Below are positions 25,530-36,865 of a stretch of 64,000 nt of DNA, piece after piece. The DNA lies in assembly GCA_024763035.1 (NCBI GenBank), contig JANTGG010000001.1:1-64000 (forward strand), written 5' to 3'. The position numbers were made by a program, and so were the translations under genes. Source of the stretch: Desulfocapsa sp. GTDB taxonomy: Bacteria > Desulfobacterota > Desulfobulbia > Desulfobulbales > Desulfocapsaceae. Each line of letters opens with the position of its first letter. Positions within the stretch are counted from its first letter, which is position 1. The notes under the pieces were generated by a model. That model saw nothing but the letters and a program-made list of their open reading frames with translations, did no database searches and had not been told where the DNA came from.

Positions 25530-26273
25530 TCAGACGAACTTGTCTGCCCGACATACAGTTAAGACATCGACTCTTTTTGCTCCGGTCGCTTTGAGTGCTT
25601 TTGCACATTCGTTTGCCGTGGAACCAGTGGTGAAAACATCATCAATGAGCACCGCTTTTTGCCCAGCTATCTTGTAAGGATTCCTGACACTGAAAGCATT
25701 CTTCAGATTTTTCCGACGTTCTGTGCCGCTTAATCCGGTCTGGTTTTGCGTGTTTGCCTTACGAGCAAGAAGGTCGACCCGTATTTTTTTCTTGTCATTG
25801 GGGAAAAGTTTCTGTGCCAGTATCAGAGATTGGTTGAATCCACGCTGCTGCAGGCGCTTTTTGTGAAGCGGAACGGGGAGGATAATATCGGGGGAATCGA
25901 AATCCTGTAATAAAGCACTTTGTGCACATATCCATTCAATGGTGTCAAGCCCGTTCATATCTCCTGCATATTTCAGATTGTGAATCAACCCCGCGATAAT
26001 TTCTTCATAGGCAAAAAGGGAACGGACCATGTCAAAAGCCCAGGATGATTTCAGGCAATCCCCGCATAAATGATTGTCGCCACAGCCAGAGAATACCTTG
26101 CCGCAGCAGGAGCAGTATGGTGCCGTGATATATTGAAGTTTAGAGTGACATTCCCGGCACAGGGGACGGTCGTTGTCTCCTGTCATTTTCTTGCAACACG
26201 GGCAGGATGGTGGAAAGAGCAGATCCAGACCAGCTGTCAGCATTTCGTTCATTTTGTCTTTCAGGGTCATCAC
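25530..26273 (-). CDS. comF: ComF family amidophosphoribosyltransferase-like protein
   Basis: This 247-aa protein has the ComF layout: an N-terminal zinc-finger region with paired cysteines (PPSCPCCKKM, CRECHSKL, CSCCGK, CGDCLK) followed by a type I phosphoribosyltransferase domain. The PRPP loop is VLIDDVFTTGSTANECAKAL, and ILPVPLHKKRLQQRGFNQS is the ComF signature. ComF proteins are tied to DNA uptake in Gram-positives and Haemophilus; dprA is also present at 55805. It lies 215 bp upstream of the SDR gene, and that gap shows no feature. Confidence 0.9.
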   Translation of the reverse strand: MMTLKDKMNEMLTAGLDLLFPPSCPCCKKMTGDNDRPLCRECHSKLQYITAPYCSCCGKVFSGCGDNHLCGDCLKSSWAFDMVRSLFAYEEIIAGLIHNLKYAGDMNGLDTIEWICAQSALLQDFDSPDIILPVPLHKKRLQQRGFNQSLILAQKLFPNDKKKIRVDLLARKANTQNQTGLSGTERRKNLKNAFSVRNPYKIAGQKAVLIDDVFTTGSTANECAKALKATGAKRVDVLTVCRADKFV

Positions 26274-26344
26274 GATAGGAGCATACCCTTTCTTTTGATT
26301 CTCTTCTGCATGCTCATAATTGCCTGAAATAACAATGTATGTGC

Positions 26345-26614
26345 TTATTTTTCTGCCAGTCTACCTGATACGTATTTGTGAAGAACACTGGTGATTAATG
26401 TTTGATATGGAATACCTTCTTCCAGTGCTTTAAGTTGCATTGCGTGGATGTCTTTGCTCGACATTCTGATATTTATTCGGCTATCTTTTTTGAAAGTGCT
26501 TTTAGCTATTTGTTGATATCTTGAAATTTCACTTTTCTTATTTTTTACAGATTGCCATTCGTCTCTTTCGTATGATTCAAGAAATGCTTTTTCTTCTTTA
26601 GTGTAATCAATCAT
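26345..26614 (-). CDS. BrnA/CopG-type antitoxin
   Basis: This 89-aa protein ends in a ribbon-helix-helix-like region (DSRINIRMSSKDIHAMQLKA, then LEEGIPYQTLITSVLHKYV). Such domains bind the operator of their own operon and neutralise the partner toxin. It overlaps the upstream toxin gene by 8 bp, so the two are co-translated, toxin first, as in brnTA loci. Both genes are much more AT-rich than their neighbours, which suggests recent gain. Confidence 0.8.
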   Translation of the reverse strand: MIDYTKEEKAFLESYERDEWQSVKNKKSEISRYQQIAKSTFKKDSRINIRMSSKDIHAMQLKALEEGIPYQTLITSVLHKYVSGRLAEK

Positions 26615-26891
26615 TTGCCTTACCTTGGTTTAGATATTTTTTGGTTGCTTTTCGGCTAGGGATAATTGTTTTAAGAAATATCTCATCTTCTCTTTCCACG
26701 AAAGGAACTTGCCATACATAGTCATGCATTTTGATAATGAATATTTTTTGATTTTTGTATTTTTCTTTGTTTTTATGCTCAATTACATCGAGTAATAATC
26801 CATGTTCAATAGACCAGACAACCTCTTCAAATGAGATTAGTCTCTCTTTTTTTAAGAGTTCATTCTTTTCATTATTCCAATTAAAATACAT
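26607..26891 (-). CDS. BrnT-like toxin
   Basis: This 94-aa protein begins MYFNWNNEKNELLKKERLIS and contains ISFEEVVWSIEHGLLLDVIE, followed by a KIFIIKMHDYVWQVPFVERE core and a TIIPSRKATKKYL tail. This is the pattern of small RelE-fold toxins of the BrnT group, predicted to cut RNA. It is the first gene of a two-gene toxin-antitoxin operon with 26345. No helper or mobile gene is intact nearby, but a transposase remnant lies 70 bp upstream. Confidence 0.75.
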   Translation of the reverse strand: MYFNWNNEKNELLKKERLISFEEVVWSIEHGLLLDVIEHKNKEKYKNQKIFIIKMHDYVWQVPFVEREDEIFLKTIIPSRKATKKYLNQGKAND

Positions 26892-26960
26892 ACTTCAAAT
26901 GTAACCATGTTGTGTGCCTTTTGTCAACATGTAGGTGCTATGGATTGAATTGCCAATCTT

Positions 26961-27176
26961 TTGAAGATATCATCTGCCGAAGTGCTGGTCGGCGGCAAGA
27001 AAAGACAAACTGTTGCGGTCCGGAGTTTATTGTGTTTTAGGGCGACAGGAGAGTTGGGATTAAGCCAGGCCTGGTTGGCTCGTAGGCTTGAAATATCGCA
27101 ATCCGCTGTCAGTTTAGCGGTTGAGCGTGGTGGAAATCTTGCTGGAGAAAAGGGGGTCACTCTCGTTGATCAATGA
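26961..27176 (+). pseudogene. Fragment resembling the C-terminus of a REP-associated (IS200-like) transposase
   Basis: Only about 70 codons remain. The stretch VRSLLCFRATGELGLSQAWL, then ARRLEISQSAVSLAVERGG, is like the helix-turn-helix tail of REP-associated Y1 (RAYT) transposases, whose family pattern is RSLLCYWAVRELG...LGLSQPAVS. The catalytic HUH and Tyr region is absent and no upstream frame supplies it, so it is a decayed end. It may be the relic of the enzyme that spread the REP-like family 1 repeats here. Confidence 0.5.
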
Positions 27177-29917
<2,741 letters not shown>

Positions 29918-29945
29918 ACTTTTTCGTATCATTAAAAAAAACTCT

Positions 29946-29988
29946 CCTCCGTCGGCTGTTTTTTGCAGCTGACGGGGGATTTTTTTTG
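29946..29988 (+). terminator. Intrinsic terminator after icd
   Basis: CTCCGTCGGCTG and CAGCTGACGGGGG form a stem with few mismatches around a T-rich loop, followed by ATTTTTTTTGCTC. It lies about 115 bp after the icd stop, beyond the repeat. Confidence 0.8.
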
Positions 29989-30723
29989 CTCTTTCCCGGA
30001 AAAGGATGGGTAGGGCAGGAAGCAGCAAAAAAACAGGTGATAATTGCATGATTGCCTTGTCAGAAAACGGGATTGTTTCCCATTTTCTGCTGTTACAGCG
30101 GTAAAATCAGAGCTTGGAATAATTGGATTCCGGTGTTGGAAAGAATAGTGCTGCAATTGCAAAAAATGAGAAAAAATAAAAATAAAAAAAAGATTTTTCC
30201 GGGAATGCCACGGAAACATTGATTCCATGGCATTCTTGATTCTTTGTGTTAGAAAATTGAAGGTATCTTTCAATATATTGACTTTTGTTGAGTAATATAG
30301 AGTTTAATAATAATAAAAAATTGTTGATAACTTCGGCTCAACTGCTCTAAAGACCAGAGGTGGCAAGGGAATGAGTTAAGGAATTTTACACGCCTGTAAA
30401 CAAAGGCTTTCAGCCCTGTTGAATTTGTAACTCCTTGTCTTTAGGGGGGAGGCGATGGGGTGTGGTAATCTGTGGTACTCTTGATAAAATTTGGATTTAC
30501 GGACTTTGACCAAATTGAGAATCCGGAGTCTATTGCTCCCCATGATTTGCAGAGACGGCTTCCTGTCGGCTCCCTTTTTTTACCGGGGGAATGCAATCCT
30601 TTGTTGTGTCTCGTACTGCCTTTGTTTTTCACTGGTTGTCTGGGTCTTAAAGAATAAAAGAAATGCTTTAATAGCTTGATTTGGTGAAATTTCACCGACT
30701 ATCGTATGCGTTGAGGGAAGATT
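29989..30723. other. Gene-free region upstream of dnaA with two similar hairpins
   Basis: No gene is convincing in these 735 bp. Two hairpins share one design: 30061-30089 (CAGAAAA-c-GGG, loop, CCC-a-TTTTCTG) and 30203-30235 (GAATGCCA-c-GGAA, loop, TTCC-a-TGGCATTC), each with one C-A mismatch. The second is bordered on its left by an A-rich tract, so on the minus strand it resembles an intrinsic terminator with a 12-nt gap before the T-run. The rest is AT-rich near 30270-30330 and contains no cluster of DnaA boxes by eye. It may hold a small RNA or the dnaA control region. Confidence 0.4.
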
Positions 30724-32046
30724 ATGATGTGGGAAAAAGCAAAAGAAGTTCTGAAAGAGAGCCTTGGTACATCTATTTATGGACTCTGGATAGAACCTCT
30801 TGAATGTGTTTATGCTGACGCTGAACAGATTCAACTTGCCTGTCCCGATCGTTTTTACCGGGCACATCTGGGGCGTACCCATTTTTCCACCATCCAGGAG
30901 AAGGTTAATCAGATAAGCGCTGTTCCCTGCAAGGTAAGCCTGTGTGACAAAGAGAGTGAGAAACTTCCGCCGGTACGTCCTAAAGGACAGCTGCGTCTTC
31001 CTCTGATGGAGAAGAGAAAATCTGTTGTCCGTGCTCTTCATCCGGGTTACACCTTCGATTCCTTTATGGTGGGTGAGTCCAACCTGCTGGCACAGTCTGC
31101 CTGTGCTTCCATGATCAGAAATGAAGATACCGTCGGTTCCTGTCTCTATATCAACAGTTCTACCGGGCTTGGCAAAAGTCATCTGACCCACTCCGTCGCC
31201 CACTGGCTGCTCTCCGAATCCCCCAGGACTCGTCTGCGCTATGTGACAGCTCAGCAGTTTGCCTCCGAGATGGTTCGTGGTATCCAGTCAAAATCCATGG
31301 AGCAGTTTAAGGCAGGCTATCATGAACAGTGTGATTTTCTGCTTGTGGAAGATATTCACGCCCTGAAGGGTAAGAAAAAAACCCAGGAAGAGTTGAACGA
31401 ATTGCTGGATTCTCTTATTAAGTCCGGAAAACGGGTTATCTTTACGGCTAATTCAACTCCGCGTGATTTGAAAGGAATAGACAATGAATTTCGCTCACGG
31501 ATGAGTTCGGGACTTGTCACCACCATTCAGGCACCGGATCTTGATACCCGGTATCGGATAGTGGTGCATAAGGCTGCTCATTTCGGCATGGATCTCAGCG
31601 AAGAGGCAGCGACACTTATCAGTGAACAGATAAAGGGTGATGTCCGTCGTATCGAATCCGCACTCCTTGCACTGCGGGCAAAGGCCGCCCTTGCGGACGG
31701 ACAGATAGAGATGGCGATGGTGCGTGAAGCAGTTGAAGACATTGTCGGACCTGTGAGCGATCTTACCACTGCTCTGATCGGCGAGATCGTCTGTCGTGAA
31801 TTCCAGGTAAGTCTTAAGGATCTTAAGTCACGTTCCCGTAAAAAGAACATCAGTTTTCCCCGGCAGGTTGCCATGTATATGGGACGCAAACACACCAGGG
31901 AATCCCTTGCCGATATCGGCCAGACCTTCAACCGGAATCATGCGACAGTTCTCCACGCCGTGAAGGTGATTTCAGATCATTGCCTGCGCGACACCTCTAT
32001 TCGTCGGCAGATGGAAATCCTTGACCGGAAGATGCTGGAGCGATAA
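30724..32046 (+). CDS. dnaA: DnaA-family replication initiator homologue
   Basis: The 440-aa protein has full DnaA architecture: domain I (MMWEKAKEVLKESLGTSIYG), short linker, AAA+ domain III from about 107, and domain IV. Walker A is STGLGKSHL (146-154) where most DnaA read GGVGLGKTHL. Walker B is LLVEDIHALKGK rather than IDDIQFL. The arginine finger region is FRSRMSSGLVT. The domain IV signature NRNHATVLHAVKVI is intact, so DNA-box binding is expected. It is not beside dnaN, gyrB or recF, and is flanked by icd and hemG. It may be the main initiator in a rearranged locus or a second, diverged copy. A GAGGGAAG ribosome site precedes the ATG. Confidence 0.88.
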   Translation: MMWEKAKEVLKESLGTSIYGLWIEPLECVYADAEQIQLACPDRFYRAHLGRTHFSTIQEKVNQISAVPCKVSLCDKESEKLPPVRPKGQLRLPLMEKRKSVVRALHPGYTFDSFMVGESNLLAQSACASMIRNEDTVGSCLYINSSTGLGKSHLTHSVAHWLLSESPRTRLRYVTAQQFASEMVRGIQSKSMEQFKAGYHEQCDFLLVEDIHALKGKKKTQEELNELLDSLIKSGKRVIFTANSTPRDLKGIDNEFRSRMSSGLVTTIQAPDLDTRYRIVVHKAAHFGMDLSEEAATLISEQIKGDVRRIESALLALRAKAALADGQIEMAMVREAVEDIVGPVSDLTTALIGEIVCREFQVSLKDLKSRSRKKNISFPRQVAMYMGRKHTRESLADIGQTFNRNHATVLHAVKVISDHCLRDTSIRRQMEILDRKMLER

Positions 32047-32133
32047 CGGGAGAGGATTTGCCTGTCGGCTCGCTGTGCTCTGTTTTACCTGAAAAAACAA
32101 ATGACTGCAGTGCTGGCAGGTATCGCTTCATGA

Positions 32134-32177
32134 TCATTAAAGCATGGTTCTATTTCGCATTTACCTGATCTTTAGTG
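32134..32177 (+). repeat. REP/MITE-like repeat, family 1, copy D (short)
   Basis: ATCATTAAAGCATGGTTCTA followed by TTTCGCATTTACCTGATCTT matches the two ends of copy C with the hairpin core missing. It lies between the convergent dnaA and hemG genes. No clear terminator is seen in this gap. Confidence 0.55.
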
Positions 32178-32196
32178 GGAGTCACCTATATTTTGC

Positions 32197-33600
32197 CTAG
32201 AAATAGATCTTCTTTACCTCTTGTGCTGCCTCTGTTTTGTCCTGAAGGCCTGCAGCAATGGCGTCACTTACCCGAAAGGCAGTTTTGATCATCTCGTTCA
32301 GCCCGATTCCCTCCCAGCCAAACCCCGTGATATAAAGACCTTTTTTCTGCTGCATCAGCTCGTTTCGCCATGCGAGAAGGGCGGGGTAACCCGCTTCCAG
32401 CTGGGGGATGCCTCCTTTTGGGCGCAGAACTTCAGCGTAGGCCGGCTCTCCCGGAAGATTGAGTAGTTGCTTCATGTCGCTGACGGCTTTACTGATAAGT
32501 GTATCGTCGTCAAGATTCAGGCGTTCCGGATGTCTGCGACCGCCAACCAGGGATTCGAGAAGAATATGACCCTTTGGTGCACGTCCCGGAAACATATTGG
32601 AGGAAAAGAGGGCTCCCAGGCAGAAACGTTTTTCCTGTTCCGGAGCAAGATAGCCGAAGCCCGGCGGCAGGCTGGCATCTTTACCAAAGCCCAAGGCAAT
32701 GGTGACGATTTTCCCTTCCGGAATTGCTGTCTGCGGAGCATTGTCGCTTATTGTGTTCAACAGTGAAAGGGCGGCGTTAACGGGAACTGCCAGTACCAGA
32801 TTACTGCTGCGGAACTGTCCTTTGCCTGTGCCCACAAGCCAGTGACTACCATCTTTTCTACAGCGGCTTACTCCGCAGCTGTGCAGGATCTCCTTTCCTT
32901 CACGCAGATCTTCGCCAAGTCTCTGCACCAGCCGCTCCATTCCTGCCGGGAAGCTGGTCATGGCAGGCAGTCCCTTTTTTTTGCCTTTTGGGGATCCTTT
33001 CCGGGCGACCTTCTTCTTTTTCACCAGTCCGCGGATAACAGAGCCGTGTTCTTTCTCAACCTGCCGTACTCCAGGCATCACAGCATCAATAAGCAGTCGT
33101 TCAAAGTCTCCGGCATAGGTTCCTGTAAAAACAGCATCAACGTAGGGGAGCAGGGCCTTCCCGAAACGGTACTGGACCCATTCACTCACCGTCGGTTCTC
33201 CGGTGAGCGGTTTTTTCCAGAGATCTGCCAGGACACGCAGTTTTGCAAGGGGAGAAATCAGGGGTGCGGCTATAATTTTAGGGGGGGACTGGGGAATACA
33301 TTTCAGGTCACCGTCAATGCACACATAGCGGACAAAGTTTGCAAGGGGTGCTTTTATACATTCCTTGTCAAGCCCGGTTTCCTGAAGCAGCTGCCTGCTT
33401 TGCCGGCAGTTATCCAGGTATCCGTGCGGACCTGCTTCTGCCTGATAGCCTGCTTTACTGCAGCTGACAACGGCCCCACCTGTTCTCGTGGATTTCTCCA
33501 GCAGAAGAAAGGAGTGATCCGGGATCTGCCGCAGCTTCCAGGCGACGGTGAGTCCGGAAATACCTCCGCCGATGATGATGGTGTCAAGTGTTTGCGTCAT
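32197..33600 (-). CDS. hemG: Protoporphyrinogen oxidase, FAD-dependent
   Basis: This enzyme oxidises protoporphyrinogen IX to protoporphyrin IX in heme synthesis (the oxygen-dependent HemY/PgoX-type flavoenzyme). The 467-aa protein starts with the FAD-binding motif TIIIGGGISGLTVAWKLRQI and EKSTRTGGAVVS, contains EAGPHGYLDN, and ends with VLRPKGGIPQLEAGYPALLA and LYITGFGWEGIGLNEMIKTA. An unusual basic insert (VKKKKVARKGSPKGKKKG, about residue 190-207) is present. It overlaps the stop of the upstream phosphoesterase gene by 4 bp. Heme for cytochrome bd (cydAB here) would need this pathway. Confidence 0.9.
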   Translation of the reverse strand: MTQTLDTIIIGGGISGLTVAWKLRQIPDHSFLLLEKSTRTGGAVVSCSKAGYQAEAGPHGYLDNCRQSRQLLQETGLDKECIKAPLANFVRYVCIDGDLKCIPQSPPKIIAAPLISPLAKLRVLADLWKKPLTGEPTVSEWVQYRFGKALLPYVDAVFTGTYAGDFERLLIDAVMPGVRQVEKEHGSVIRGLVKKKKVARKGSPKGKKKGLPAMTSFPAGMERLVQRLGEDLREGKEILHSCGVSRCRKDGSHWLVGTGKGQFRSSNLVLAVPVNAALSLLNTISDNAPQTAIPEGKIVTIALGFGKDASLPPGFGYLAPEQEKRFCLGALFSSNMFPGRAPKGHILLESLVGGRRHPERLNLDDDTLISKAVSDMKQLLNLPGEPAYAEVLRPKGGIPQLEAGYPALLAWRNELMQQKKGLYITGFGWEGIGLNEMIKTAFRVSDAIAAGLQDKTEAAQEVKKIYF

Positions 33601-34283
33601 TGTACCGAGGCACTCACTTTTCCCTTGTCGTCCACAAGCACTTCCACCCAGCCGCCGTCTGCGATCATGCCGGGATTGAGAACCAGCGTCTCTCCTATTC
33701 TGTCATTGCCTTTTGCCTCATGGATATGACCGGTGATACAGAGTGGAGGCTGGTTTTTTTCGATAAAATCGCGAACTGCACTGGAGCCCACATGGCTGCC
33801 GTTGGGCAGGGCATCAACCCGTGTGTTCAGGGGCGGTGTGTGAGAGACGAGAATTAAGGGGATCTCATGGCGCTCAAGGGGTTCGGTCAGTTCAATATAG
33901 GTTCTTGCCTGAAAAAATCCGTTTTCCAGGATATCTGCAAGTTCATTCTCTTTGAATTCCGTGGGGGTGGCAAAGGGGGTGATGTTTGATCCACCGCAGC
34001 CCATAATGCATACCGAACGCCGGAAAAGGCGGGCCTGGGCATGGATATTCATGTTCAGGGCGTCCAGGTAGGCGTTGATGGAAAAATCATCCAGGTTGCC
34101 CACCTGTGCCAGAACGTGCGGGTTAAGAGAGAGAACCCGGTTGAGGATATCCCTGGCATCTGTGATCTTCCCGTAGTTGCTGAGGTCGCCGGTGAGCAGG
34201 ATCAGATCGGCTGATGCAATATCGGGTATTTCATTGAATGCTCCAAGTGACATATGGATATCACCAAAGGCTATAATTCTCAC
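33597..34283 (-). CDS. Metallophosphoesterase (calcineurin-like)
   Basis: This is a cytoplasmic calcineurin-fold phosphoesterase of 228 aa. Metal motifs are FGDIHMSLG, LLTGDLSNYG, QVGNLDD (GNLD in place of GNHD), LVSHTPP and ITGHIHEAKG. The track start at 34427 is too early; a GTG at 34283 has a GGAGG ribosome site 5 bp upstream and begins MRIIAFGDIH, the usual start of the family. It is co-translated with hemG through an ATGA overlap. Substrate is unknown. Confidence 0.82.
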   Translation of the reverse strand: MRIIAFGDIHMSLGAFNEIPDIASADLILLTGDLSNYGKITDARDILNRVLSLNPHVLAQVGNLDDFSINAYLDALNMNIHAQARLFRRSVCIMGCGGSNITPFATPTEFKENELADILENGFFQARTYIELTEPLERHEIPLILVSHTPPLNTRVDALPNGSHVGSSAVRDFIEKNQPPLCITGHIHEAKGNDRIGETLVLNPGMIADGGWVEVLVDDKGKVSASVQ

Positions 34284-34372
34284 TGTATCCTCCATTTCCA
34301 AAGATGCACCTGCGGGGCAGCCGGCAAAGGGTCTGACCGGGGTCGAAAAACGGTACGCCTGTAACTGCAGAC

Positions 34373-34400
34373 TTGACAGCGGGGCAGGCATGTTTATCAT
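34373..34400 (+). promoter_or_regulatory. Sigma-70-type promoter for htpG
   Basis: TTGACA, a 16-bp spacer and TATCAT match the housekeeping consensus at 11 of 12 positions. It lies about 105 bp upstream of the htpG start. No sigma-32 or CIRCE-like motif is seen. Confidence 0.65.
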
Positions 34401-34507
34401 TTTCGCCGACTTTAGGAAAAAAAGCAACGGAATTGGGTGAGTGGGCTCCCATCGCCCTGTTCGTGAAGCTGTTGCATAAATTGAATAATGAGAAGGAGGG
34501 GCTTGTT

Positions 34508-36364
34508 ATGAGCACACATGAGTTTCAGGCAGAAACTAAAAAATTACTCGATATAGTTATCCATTCGCTCTACACCGAGCGTGATATTTTTCTTCGTGAG
34601 TTGATTTCCAACGCATCAGATGCCCTGGAAAAAATGCGGCACGAAAGTTTGACGGCAGAAGATGTCTTTGATGCCAAAGTACCCCTTGAGATCTCCATTG
34701 ATCTCGATGAAGATAAGCACACCCTGACCATCATCGACACTGGTGTCGGTATGACCAGAGAGGAGCTTGAAAAGAACCTGGGAACCATTGCCCACTCAGG
34801 TTCGGGGAATTTTCTGGCAGATCTTGCTGAAGCGGCACAAAAAGATGTGAACCTGATCGGTCAGTTCGGTGTTGGGTTTTATGCTGCTTTTATGGTAGCG
34901 GGCAAGGTTACCGTGCAGAGTCGCTCGTGGGATGGAAGTGAAGGAAATGAATGGGTTTCTGATGGTACCGGCAGCTTTACCATAGCGGATTGCCCCGGAC
35001 TGCATCGCGGCACGCGGCTTATCCTTGAACTGAAAGAAGATGCCCATGAATATGCGACGAAGTGGAAGATTGAGAATATCATTAAAGAGTATTCGGCTTT
35101 TGTTCCCTTCCCCATTAAACTCGAAGGGGAAACGGTCAATACCGTCCAGGCTATCTGGACACGCAGTAAGTCCGAGATCTCCGAAGACGAATATAACGAG
35201 TTCTACAAGTTTATCGGAAACGCGACGGATGAACCGCAGTTTCGACTTCATTTTTCAGCGGACGCCCCCCTTGCCATCAACGCCCTTCTTTTTGTTCCCA
35301 AGGAGAATTTTGAGAGTATGGGCTTTGGCAGAGTTGAGTCCGGTGTCAACCTGTACTGTCAGCGCATACTCATCGATCAGCATTCCGAAAATATTCTGCC
35401 GGAATGGCTGCGTTTCCTGAAAGGGGTGGTTGACAGTGAAGATCTGCCTTTAAATATTTCCCGGCAGTCACTGCAGGATAATGCCCTGGTCATGAAACTG
35501 CGTAAGGTTATTACCAAACGGTTCCTGAAGTTCCTGAAAGAAGAGGCAAAAAAAGATGAGGATTCCTATCTGGATTTCTGGAATACTTTTGGTATCTATC
35601 TGAAAGAAGGGGTTACCTCTGATTTTGAGTTTCAGAAGGAACTTGCCGAGCTGGTACGGTTTGAATCATCCCGTTCAGAGGATGGGAAGCCGACTTCCCT
35701 TGCAGAGTACGTGCTGCGAATGGGTGCAGATCAGGATACCATCTATTATATCAACGGTGCCAACCGGGCTGCCATTGAGGCGGGACCCTATGTGGAGATG
35801 TTCAATAAAAAAGATATTGAAATCATCTACACCATGGAACCCATTGATGACTTTGTCTTAAATCATCTCGGCGAATTCGACGGCAAGAAACTTGTTTCAG
35901 CAGATCGTGCCGATCTGGATTTGTCCGCCGATGGAGACAAGGAAAGTCAGGAAGAAAAAGATGATAAACTGGAGAGCGGTGCTTCCGGCGAGCTTATTGA
36001 CTGGCTGAAGAAGACTCTGGAAGATCAGGTGGCAGATGTTATCGAGTCGAAACGACTGGTTGACTCTCCTGCCATGATTGTGAACCCGGATGGCTATATG
36101 ACCTCTTCCATGGAGCGGGTCATGGCTGCAAGCCGCATGGAAAAGGGGCTGCCCCTTGAAAATTCCAAGAAGAATCTGGAAATCAACCTTGCCAGCCCGC
36201 TGATTAAACAGCTTGCGGAGTTGAGCAAAAGCGACGAGCCCTTTGCCGCCGAAGTTGCCGCCCAGATCTATGATAATGCCATGATCCAGGCAGGTCTGGT
36301 GGTGGATCCCATGGTAATGGTTGAACGAAACTATAAGATCTTGAATAAGGCCGTGGGGGTCTGA
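34508..36364 (+). CDS. htpG: Molecular chaperone HtpG (Hsp90)
   Basis: HtpG is the bacterial Hsp90 chaperone. The start is placed at ATG 34508, with an AGGAGG ribosome site; the 45 extra residues of the track ORF overlap the divergent phosphoesterase leader. The protein is 618 aa. The N-terminal ATPase contains YTERDIFLRELISNASDALE, IIDTGVGMTREELEKNLGTI, IGQFGVGFYAAFMV and SDGTGSF. The middle domain contains GVVDSEDLPLNISRQSLQDN. All GHKL ATP-site residues appear intact. A region rich in Asp, Glu and Lys lies before the C-terminal dimerisation domain. A long hairpin follows the stop. Confidence 0.96.
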   Translation: MSTHEFQAETKKLLDIVIHSLYTERDIFLRELISNASDALEKMRHESLTAEDVFDAKVPLEISIDLDEDKHTLTIIDTGVGMTREELEKNLGTIAHSGSGNFLADLAEAAQKDVNLIGQFGVGFYAAFMVAGKVTVQSRSWDGSEGNEWVSDGTGSFTIADCPGLHRGTRLILELKEDAHEYATKWKIENIIKEYSAFVPFPIKLEGETVNTVQAIWTRSKSEISEDEYNEFYKFIGNATDEPQFRLHFSADAPLAINALLFVPKENFESMGFGRVESGVNLYCQRILIDQHSENILPEWLRFLKGVVDSEDLPLNISRQSLQDNALVMKLRKVITKRFLKFLKEEAKKDEDSYLDFWNTFGIYLKEGVTSDFEFQKELAELVRFESSRSEDGKPTSLAEYVLRMGADQDTIYYINGANRAAIEAGPYVEMFNKKDIEIIYTMEPIDDFVLNHLGEFDGKKLVSADRADLDLSADGDKESQEEKDDKLESGASGELIDWLKKTLEDQVADVIESKRLVDSPAMIVNPDGYMTSSMERVMAASRMEKGLPLENSKKNLEINLASPLIKQLAELSKSDEPFAAEVAAQIYDNAMIQAGLVVDPMVMVERNYKILNKAVGV

Positions 36365-36402
36365 TAGATATAAACATTGAAAAAAGCGGTTTGTTAGGCT
36401 AT

Positions 36403-36447
36403 AGAGCGGTTGAAAATAATGGTTTTACGGTTGTTTTTGACCGCTCT
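36403..36447 (+). terminator. Long hairpin between htpG and the lipoprotein operon
   Basis: AGAGCGGTTGAAAATAA pairs with TTGTTTTTGACCGCTCT through 8 perfect outer base pairs and an A/T-rich upper stem with a few G-U pairs. It is followed only by TCTTGGTTTT. It may act as a partial terminator or a leader structure of the next gene, whose ribosome site begins 14 bp later. Confidence 0.5.
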
Positions 36448-36472
36448 TCTTGGTTTTGGAGGTTTTACGCTC

Positions 36473-36865
36473 ATGACTGTTCGTTCCCTGTGTGTTCTCT
36501 TTGTGCTGATGTTTTTTTCCGGTATGATTGCCGGCTGTTCCAGTGGACCGACCCGCTATCTTGCTTCCGATGTCTGCATGATAAAAGCAGGGCAGACCAG
36601 TCGTCAGGAGGTGCTTGAGCTTATGGGAGAGCCGGATGCCAGAAGGATGGTTGCCAAATCCACCGAGCAATGGGTCTATTATGAGGAAGATCGCTCGGCA
36701 CTGCAGGCAACACCGTTTGTGGGCGGAGCGTTTGATCCCAATGGTTTTCATATGGTTGTGGTTACCCTTTCGGGCGACACCGTTGCCACCTGTAAATACA
36801 GTGCGTATGACGAGGATGAGTTTGACTGGCAGGATGATTATTCCTGGCAGGAGATCGAAAAATGA
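36473..36865 (+). CDS. SmpA/OmlA-type lipoprotein
   Basis: This is a 130-aa lipoprotein with signal peptide [18 protein letters not shown] (lipobox IAGC). The mature region begins [20 protein letters not shown], the SmpA/OmlA/BamE-type motif (kxGqt..evl.llGeP). It ends with an Asp/Glu/Trp-rich tail. The ATG at 36473, with GGAGG upstream, is preferred over 36410. The stop overlaps the pcm start by 4 bp. It might be a BamE-like accessory of the outer-membrane machine, though bamA is elsewhere; this is inference. Confidence 0.72.
   Translation: MTVRSLCVLFVLMFFSGMIAGCSSGPTRYLASDVCMIKAGQTSRQEVLELMGEPDARRMVAKSTEQWVYYEEDRSALQATPFVGGAFDPNGFHMVVVTLSGDTVATCKYSAYDEDEFDWQDDYSWQEIEK

Noticed and set aside
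30005-30035. GGCAGGAAGCAGC, reminiscent of the SRP RNA tetraloop region
   Set aside because: The preceding GTCCGG part and the pairing arms of the SRP RNA are missing.
30290-30520. Possible DnaA boxes upstream of dnaA
   Set aside because: Only isolated sequences with one or more mismatches (such as TTTTACACG) were seen, with no cluster, so no origin is claimed.
32842-33729. Plus-strand ORF of 295 codons
   Set aside because: It is antisense to hemG, whose FAD motifs and length are correct.
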